A model generated the notes under the pieces. That model worked only from the letters and a program-made list of their open reading frames with translations. It was not told where the DNA came from and searched no databases. The position numbers were made by a program, and so were the translations under genes. A stretch of DNA of 34,307 nt from NCBI GenBank assembly GCA_016928235.1, contig JAFGLD010000112.1, positions 1 through 34,307 on the forward strand. Reading direction: 5' to 3'. Shown here piece by piece: positions 30,037 through 34,307 of this stretch; position 1 is the stretch's first letter, and the number at the start of each line of letters is the position of its first letter. The DNA is from Anaerolineae bacterium (lineage in GTDB: Bacteria; Chloroflexota; Anaerolineae; Aggregatilineales; UBA3940).

Positions 30037-31617
30037 CTATGCCTGGATCTGCCCAGCGATCTGCTGAATCTTGAGAATCACAAACTCGGCGGGCTTAAGC
30101 GGTGCGAAACCGACAAGGACATTGACAATACCAAGGTTGATATCAGTTTGTGTGGTTGTCTCCTTATCACACTTGACGAAGTAGGCTTCGTGTGGCGTTT
30201 TGCCCTGGAACGCGCCCTGCCGGAACAAGTTGTGCATGAAAGCTCCGACGTTCAGGCGGATCTGTGCCCACAGTGACTCGTCATTCGGCTCAAAAACGAC
30301 CCACTGGGTGCCGCGGTACAGGCTCTCTTCGATGTAGAGAGCCAGTCGGCGAATCGGAATGTATTTCCATTCGGAGCCGATACGATCGGCCCCAGCTAGA
30401 GTACGTGCACCCCAGACCACGGTGCCGTAGGCAGAGAAAGTACGTAGGCAGTTGAGACCCAGTGGATTTAGCCGGCCATTCTCGCCATCAGTCAGTTTGC
30501 AGGAGAGCTCACGCACGCCGGCAAGGGACGCCTCGATGCCAGCGGGTGCTTTCCACACACCCCGCTGAGCGTCCGTGTGGGCGAAGATACCGGCTATTGC
30601 TCCACACGGTGCAAAGTCCTCAGTGAGGTTCTCACGGAGCGGATCCGCCATTCTCAGCCGCGGGAAAAAGGCCGCAACGTTGGCTGACAGATCCGTTCCG
30701 ATAGACGTCCGCAGTTCATTCACTCCACTCTCTGCGTCAGCGACGGTGCTCCAGCTAGAGAGAGGATCCACAATGAGCATTGCCCGCCGATCCCTACAAT
30801 AGCTAGCCGCCTGGCATAGTATGGTGGTACGTTGGAGTACATCTTCCTCGACATCTTCCCCGCGGCTCAGCGGGGGGATACAGAGAAGATTGAACAGGTC
30901 AGCCTTGTCCAAGGCATAAATGCCGGTATGGTTGCCCGAGACACCAGTCACTTCGGTATCAGAAATAGGACCGCCGGGGCCACCATTATTGTTGGAAGTA
31001 CTGGTGCCAGCATCAGGTCGGGTGGTAGGTACGGTGCCTTGCACGGCAACCAACCCAGACTCCTGCTCAAGCACCTTGGCGACATAACGCGGCGAGGCTC
31101 GATCGGTCGAGATGTTGAGGATACTCTCTCTAGCAACAGGCTGGCAGGAATCGGGATCCAGCTCCTCGATCGTTAGGTTGAAGAGCTTAATGTCGGGGTA
31201 TGGATCATCGGCATCTTTCGTCTGGTGGTCAGCAGTGACGCGCAGATTATTACCCCATTCACCGGGATTCTCTGCGGTCGAACCTAAGCTTGATGCGACC
31301 AATGTCAGAGTAGCTCCGCCAGCAGTCAAACCGAGTGTAGCACTGGTGGCATTGTTATGGACACGCACAACGATAGCGTCGGTACCCCCATGATTGAAGA
31401 AATGTTGCACAGCGTAACTCATTGGGCTTTCCAACCACAAGCCACCAAAGATGCGCTGGTATTCAGCAAAACTCTGTACCCGAATAGGATCATTTACTTT
31501 CCCTCGTCGAGCACATCCGATAAACGCGGTGATAGAGGTAGCTACTCCCATAATGGTACGTACGCCACTTGGCACCTCTTCAATATACACACCGGGATAG
31601 GTTGGTGTAACAGGCAT
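30037..31617 (-). CDS. Contractile tail sheath protein
   Basis: A 526-aa sheath subunit: N-terminal TPTYPGVYIEEVPSGVRTI and TAFIGCARRGKVNDP, a variable middle, and a C-terminal half with ALDKADLFNLLCIPP, CLRTFSAYGTVVWGARTLAG and the final VGFAPLKPAEFVILKIQQIA. The N- and C-terminal arms of sheath subunits weave the helix that contracts. The start has GAGGAGGA upstream. There is one sheath gene, where Afp has three. Base composition is more AT-rich than in the baseplate genes downstream. Confidence 0.97.
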   Translation of the reverse strand: MPVTPTYPGVYIEEVPSGVRTIMGVATSITAFIGCARRGKVNDPIRVQSFAEYQRIFGGLWLESPMSYAVQHFFNHGGTDAIVVRVHNNATSATLGLTAGGATLTLVASSLGSTAENPGEWGNNLRVTADHQTKDADDPYPDIKLFNLTIEELDPDSCQPVARESILNISTDRASPRYVAKVLEQESGLVAVQGTVPTTRPDAGTSTSNNNGGPGGPISDTEVTGVSGNHTGIYALDKADLFNLLCIPPLSRGEDVEEDVLQRTTILCQAASYCRDRRAMLIVDPLSSWSTVADAESGVNELRTSIGTDLSANVAAFFPRLRMADPLRENLTEDFAPCGAIAGIFAHTDAQRGVWKAPAGIEASLAGVRELSCKLTDGENGRLNPLGLNCLRTFSAYGTVVWGARTLAGADRIGSEWKYIPIRRLALYIEESLYRGTQWVVFEPNDESLWAQIRLNVGAFMHNLFRQGAFQGKTPHEAYFVKCDKETTTQTDINLGIVNVLVGFAPLKPAEFVILKIQQIAGQIQA

Positions 31618-31646
31618 CTGTTCCTCCTCAATTGCCTACAGTCGGC

Positions 31647-32066
31647 TTACGGGGTGGCATCACGGCCGATCAGAATCACAACATGAGCATCGTTTCCGCT
31701 CTGATTGTCGAAGTACAGCGTCTGGGGCACCCCACTGTCCACCATCATGGTCAGTGCACCTCTGCCCATCAGTAAATGGGGACTATCCAAGTTGAAGGAT
31801 GGAAGTGGGGGTGCTGGGGGCACTGTCGCGCTCTTCTTAGCGTTGGCTGTGTAGGAAAGATTACCTCCGTACCAGTCTGAGGCTACCAGCATAAACGATA
31901 CTGGAGGACTCGCTGCTGGCACCAGTTGAACTTCTTGCTCAGTCGTGTTGGCTGGTATGGTTACGTCGATCTTGTCGTAGGCATCAACGGTGAGTGTCTG
32001 GCTCAGTGGGACCATTGGTCCATTGGGTATTTTGATGGAGCTGCTAATGGCAATATTGTGAGGCAT
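31647..32066 (-). CDS. First operon gene: small beta-rich protein of unknown function
   Basis: A 139-aa protein with an AGGAG ribosome site and the first ATG after the promoter region. It has short strands and turns (LTVDAYDKIDVTIPANTTEQ, FMLVASDWYGGNLSYTANA) and a Pro-rich loop, and ends with AHVVILIGRDATP. No signal peptide or membrane segment is present. I do not recognise the family. A position ahead of the sheath, with a 29-nt gap, suggests a particle-associated structural or decorating protein made in high amount. Confidence 0.75.
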   Translation of the reverse strand: MPHNIAISSSIKIPNGPMVPLSQTLTVDAYDKIDVTIPANTTEQEVQLVPAASPPVSFMLVASDWYGGNLSYTANAKKSATVPPAPPLPSFNLDSPHLLMGRGALTMMVDSGVPQTLYFDNQSGNDAHVVILIGRDATP

Positions 32067-32909
32067 TTTTCCCCTCTCCTGATCGTAAGGATTCGTAAAA
32101 GAATAATGCTGCGTATGACACGCGCTTCCATGCAGGGCTATGTCTCCAACCCGGGCAAGCCAGAGTCAAATAGGATGGCCAAAATCGTATCTCTTCGGCA
32201 TGAGCACCTTGCAGGATGCCGACCGCGATATCGTACATCCCCATACTCATCACATAATTGCTAGTGCCCCTGCACATGACAGATTATGAGTGCTTCCTCT
32301 AGTGATAACAGGGAGCCCGTTACTGTCTTCGCAAAACAGCGCTATGAAGCTCTCTGTTGCCGATCCCAAAAGACAGGACAGAATGCATCAGAGCTGTTCT
32401 TATGGGATTAGTGGGTGATATGACCTATGGGGCCGCGAATGTGTGGAGACAATGATGAGATGCTTGTTCAGAGAGGTCAGCGAAGAAGCGACGAAGTAAG
32501 TAAAGTGCGCAAACTGCCCCACAGTGAGCATCAACGAAAAGCCTGTTGACAATGATACACTACTTCTGTGCCTATGCAACCGACACGATTTCCCGATTCT
32601 GGCTGTACTCGGCGGGCACAACGAGGAGCGAAAATCCGCGACTCTCCTGCCCTGTTTTCGCTCAGCCCATGTCCATAAATGTGAGTAGATGTTGTACCAC
32701 GGAGCGCTAATGTCTCGGAGCAAGCAGAGCAATCGAACCGGCTGGTCCTGCAAGCTCAACTCGCTCGATACGCTGACGTCAGTGAGCATCGGGATTTTGC
32801 GCTGCAGGCCCCCCCCGGCCATCCCAGATTGGTTGGTGATATCCTAGATATGCATTCGCTAACCGTACCTTGCCTTCATCCACACAACAACCCACTTCTT
32901 TCTCGTTGC
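32067..32909 (-). promoter_or_regulatory. Upstream region of the eCIS operon (promoter expected; no gene)
   Basis: About 840 nt without a convincing gene. A 140-codon open frame on the minus strand (32400-32822) looks random and starts next to a homopolymer C tract. The eCIS promoter should lie here, but I see no clear -35/-10 pair reading towards 32066. A weak inverted pair (AACAGCGCT near 32334, AGAGCTGTT near 32391; 8 of 9) could be a regulatory stem. Confidence 0.4.
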
Positions 32910-33218
32910 CTATCGGTTGACTATATTCCATGCTGAGCCCAGACTGATGCCGAGAGCTCGAGCTATTTGCGGGTAGCTCAGCCCCTGCTTGCGGAGCTGA
33001 CGTGCTCTCTCGTGAAGGAGCAGGCGCTTGGGATCAGTTGCCTGCGCTCGATGTGTACCAACTAGCCTGCTGATATCAATCGGTGCTTCAAAAAGACTAG
33101 TGTACGAAACACATCCCCTTGGGGGTGCCATTCCTTTCCTAGTATCGCGAATCGACCTCCTGACCGACGACATTCCGCCCCCAGCGCCTGAGCTTTCAGG
33201 CTTCCACGTGTCCACCAT
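32910..33218 (-). pseudogene. HTH-domain remnant (resolvase/invertase-type C-terminus)
   Basis: The last 40 codons (RARQLRKQGLSYPQIARALG, then ISLGSAWNIVNR) form a clear helix-turn-helix like the C-terminal DNA-binding part of serine recombinases or Hin-type regulators. The part before it has no recognisable catalytic domain, includes the right copy of the direct repeat, and lacks a good start. I read it as the tail of a broken recombinase or a small regulator. It might still be expressed as a small DNA-binding protein. Confidence 0.4.
33151..33200. repeat. Direct repeat, right copy (pairs with 121-170)
   Basis: Matches the left copy at 42 of 50 bases in the same orientation. It holds the imperfect palindrome CCTGA-GCTT-TCAGG at 33187-33200, at the same place as the palindromic core of the left copy. 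It lies within the upstream part of the HTH remnant and 81 nt before the mobilisation genes. Confidence 0.6.
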
Positions 33219-33280
33219 CGCTACAAAAACTTGTAGCTTGCAGGCTTGAATATGCCCTATCCATCGGTCATGATTGGGGC

Positions 33281-33736
33281 ATGAAACCATCAGACCTGGC
33301 ACTCAAATCCCATCGGGTGACCGTCCGCATGACCGGGCCGATGCTCGCCAATCTGCGCCGGCTGGCCGGGACGGATCGGCGTATCGGCGAGGAGATCCGC
33401 AACGCCATCCGCCTCTATCTGGATGACAAGGGCCAGATCACCGGCAGCCGCCGCTACTTCACCGGCGTGTTCCGAGACGAAGTCCGCCTGCTGCGCCGTG
33501 AGCTGAGCTGGCACCTGACCCTGATCACCATCTTGCTGGCCGAGATGCTCTCGATCCTAATCCGCAATTCCCTCGACATGGACGAGCAGTCCGCCAAAGC
33601 CTTCTCTGCCGGCGGCATCCTCAAGATCGCCGAGGAGCGGCTGGTCGAGAGCGGCTGGAAGGTCAGGATGCGCATCGATGCAGCTACCGATGACGCCGAG
33701 CTGGAAGAGCAGAGACAGAAGGACAAGGTAAGCTAA
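33281..33736 (+). CDS. Ribbon-helix-helix-like mobilisation accessory protein
   Basis: A 151-aa protein. Residues about 10-50 (SHRVTVRMTGPMLANLRRLA, GEEIRNAIRLYLDD) have the strand-helix-helix pattern of RHH DNA-binding proteins. A hydrophobic helix follows (LTLITILLAEMLSILI, about 83-98) and the C-terminus is charged. The stop lies directly before a relaxase frame, a common arrangement in mobilisable plasmids and integrative elements, where the accessory protein helps place the relaxase at oriT. No strong ribosome site precedes the ATG. Confidence 0.65.
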   Translation: MKPSDLALKSHRVTVRMTGPMLANLRRLAGTDRRIGEEIRNAIRLYLDDKGQITGSRRYFTGVFRDEVRLLRRELSWHLTLITILLAEMLSILIRNSLDMDEQSAKAFSAGGILKIAEERLVESGWKVRMRIDAATDDAELEEQRQKDKVS

Positions 33737-33738
33737 TA

Positions 33739-34307
33739 CCCAAGCCGATTATCATCACCAGCCTCAAAATCAAGAAGCCTGGCCAGGTCAAATCGCTGCG
33801 AGAGCTGTGCAAATATCTGCAATATCGCGATGGCTCGGTGCGCCGAGAAGCCTTCCTGGGGCAAGAGCATCGTTATCCAGAAGGCCTGAGTGACTACATC
33901 GCCCCACAGCACCGCCAGGCCAGGTGGGTGGATCGAGGCATGGGCGAGACCTACAAGCAGATCGCCAACCGGGCCTTCGATTGGCAAGGTAGGCGTGCAC
34001 TGGCCCGCACCTGGGTGATCTCGCCCGATCCGGAGCTGATGAAGCACCTGCCCGAAGAGCATCGCTTCGATGTGGTTTGCAATGTCACCGAGCAGACGGT
34101 CGACCACTGGTACAGCAACAACGGCTGGGGGCAGCCGGAGTACAGCTATGTTATCCACGACAAGCACCGCATCGCCGATGGGGAGCAGATGATTCACGCT
34201 CACATCATCACGCCCGCCACCATCCGCGTCGACGAGGCGGGAGAGCTGGGACGCATCGATCACTATGTGAGCAAGCCGCACATCCGCGACCTGCACCGCA
34301 CCGCCGC
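33739..34307 (+). CDS. Relaxase/mobilisation nuclease (partial, runs off the window)
   Basis: An open frame continues to the window end (at least 189 codons). It contains IHAHIITPATIRV, the HxHxxxP histidine-cluster type motif that binds the metal in relaxases, and upstream segments (ITSLKIKKPGQVKSLRELCK, ARTWVISPDPELM) in keeping with the N-terminal catalytic domain. The conserved-looking sequence begins at the codon after ATA (33736-33738), but there is no ATG, GTG or TTG in frame between the upstream stop (33691) and GTG 33838. The true start may use a rare codon or frameshift from the preceding gene, or the sequence may have an error. The 3' end is cut by the window. Confidence 0.65.

Noticed and set aside
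32546..32574. TTGACA as a possible promoter -35 element
   Set aside because: It reads away from the eCIS operon and has no good -10 at 16-18 nt.
32400..32822. A 140-codon minus-strand open frame upstream of the eCIS
   Set aside because: Starts beside a C homopolymer, no ribosome site, random-looking composition.
33733..34296. A 187-codon minus-strand open frame
   Set aside because: Antisense to the relaxase frame, which has the HxHxxxP motif and follows the RHH-like gene.
1..34307. CRISPR arrays, tRNA or rRNA genes
   Set aside because: Looked for regular repeat-spacer units, cloverleaf-like segments and rRNA motifs; none seen. The only tandem repeat is the 12-bp unit at 527-562.

Overview
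This window carries a nearly complete extracellular contractile injection system (eCIS; phage-tail-like, Afp/PVC type) of about 26 kb. It lies on the minus strand from 32066 down to 6313. Three plus-strand accessory genes (1033-5787) converge on its 3' end, and mobilisation-type genes start at the right edge (33281-34307). The architecture suggests an environmental bacterium of the Chloroflexota/Anaerolineae kind or a similar filamentous or multicellular lineage. The grounds are the separate gp27-like and gp5-like hub genes, two large baseplate-J proteins, a KGDFS-type DUF6519 protein fused to a beta-helix, and interspersed palindromic repeats. This assignment is inference from gene content; no rRNA or marker gene is present.

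Region by region. 1-1032 is non-coding and repeat-rich, with a T-shaped inverted repeat at 1-52 and one copy of a palindrome-containing direct repeat. 1033-5787 (+) encodes a subtilisin-like S8 protease, an HEYGH zinc metalloprotease and a secreted/membrane-anchored Ig-like plus coiled-coil protein. 5788-6312 is non-coding with a MITE-like element. 6313-32066 (-) is the eCIS operon. In transcription order it encodes: a small beta protein, sheath, tube, zinc-knuckle baseplate protein, disordered linker, DUF4255 cap, AAA+ ATPase, small protein, DUF4157-deaminase effector, a TGA-interrupted small reading frame, CIS-tube adaptor, LysM-like protein, gp27-like hub, gp5-like spike base, PAAR tip, gp25, two baseplate-J wedges, tail-protein-I-like protein, DUF6519/beta-helix fibre, and a carboxypeptidase-regulatory-like domain protein. 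32067-32909 is non-coding and probably holds the operon promoter. 32910-33218 is an HTH remnant next to the second copy of the direct repeat. 33281 onward encodes a ribbon-helix-helix-like protein and the start of a relaxase.

How the genes work together. Tube and sheath polymerise on a baseplate (gp25, the J proteins, tail-protein-I) around a hub and spike (CIS-tube adaptor, LysM, gp27, gp5, PAAR). The DUF4255 protein caps the distal end, the AAA+ ATPase is the usual assembly ATPase, and the beta-helix proteins are probable target-binding fibres. The likely payload is the 790-aa protein at 21794-24166. It has two DUF4157 segments (the usual eCIS cargo mark), a duplicated helical repeat, a hydrophobic segment and a C-terminal cytidine-deaminase-like zinc site (H708-A-E710, C743-S-S-C746).

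Most notable for follow-up: the deaminase effector inside the structural operon; the in-frame TGA-interrupted small ORF after it, which carries a second DUF4157-like signature; a perfect 24-bp inverted repeat inside the ATPase gene; mutually exclusive hairpins between the CIS-tube and LysM genes; and the repeat pair that flanks the whole island beside a relaxase.
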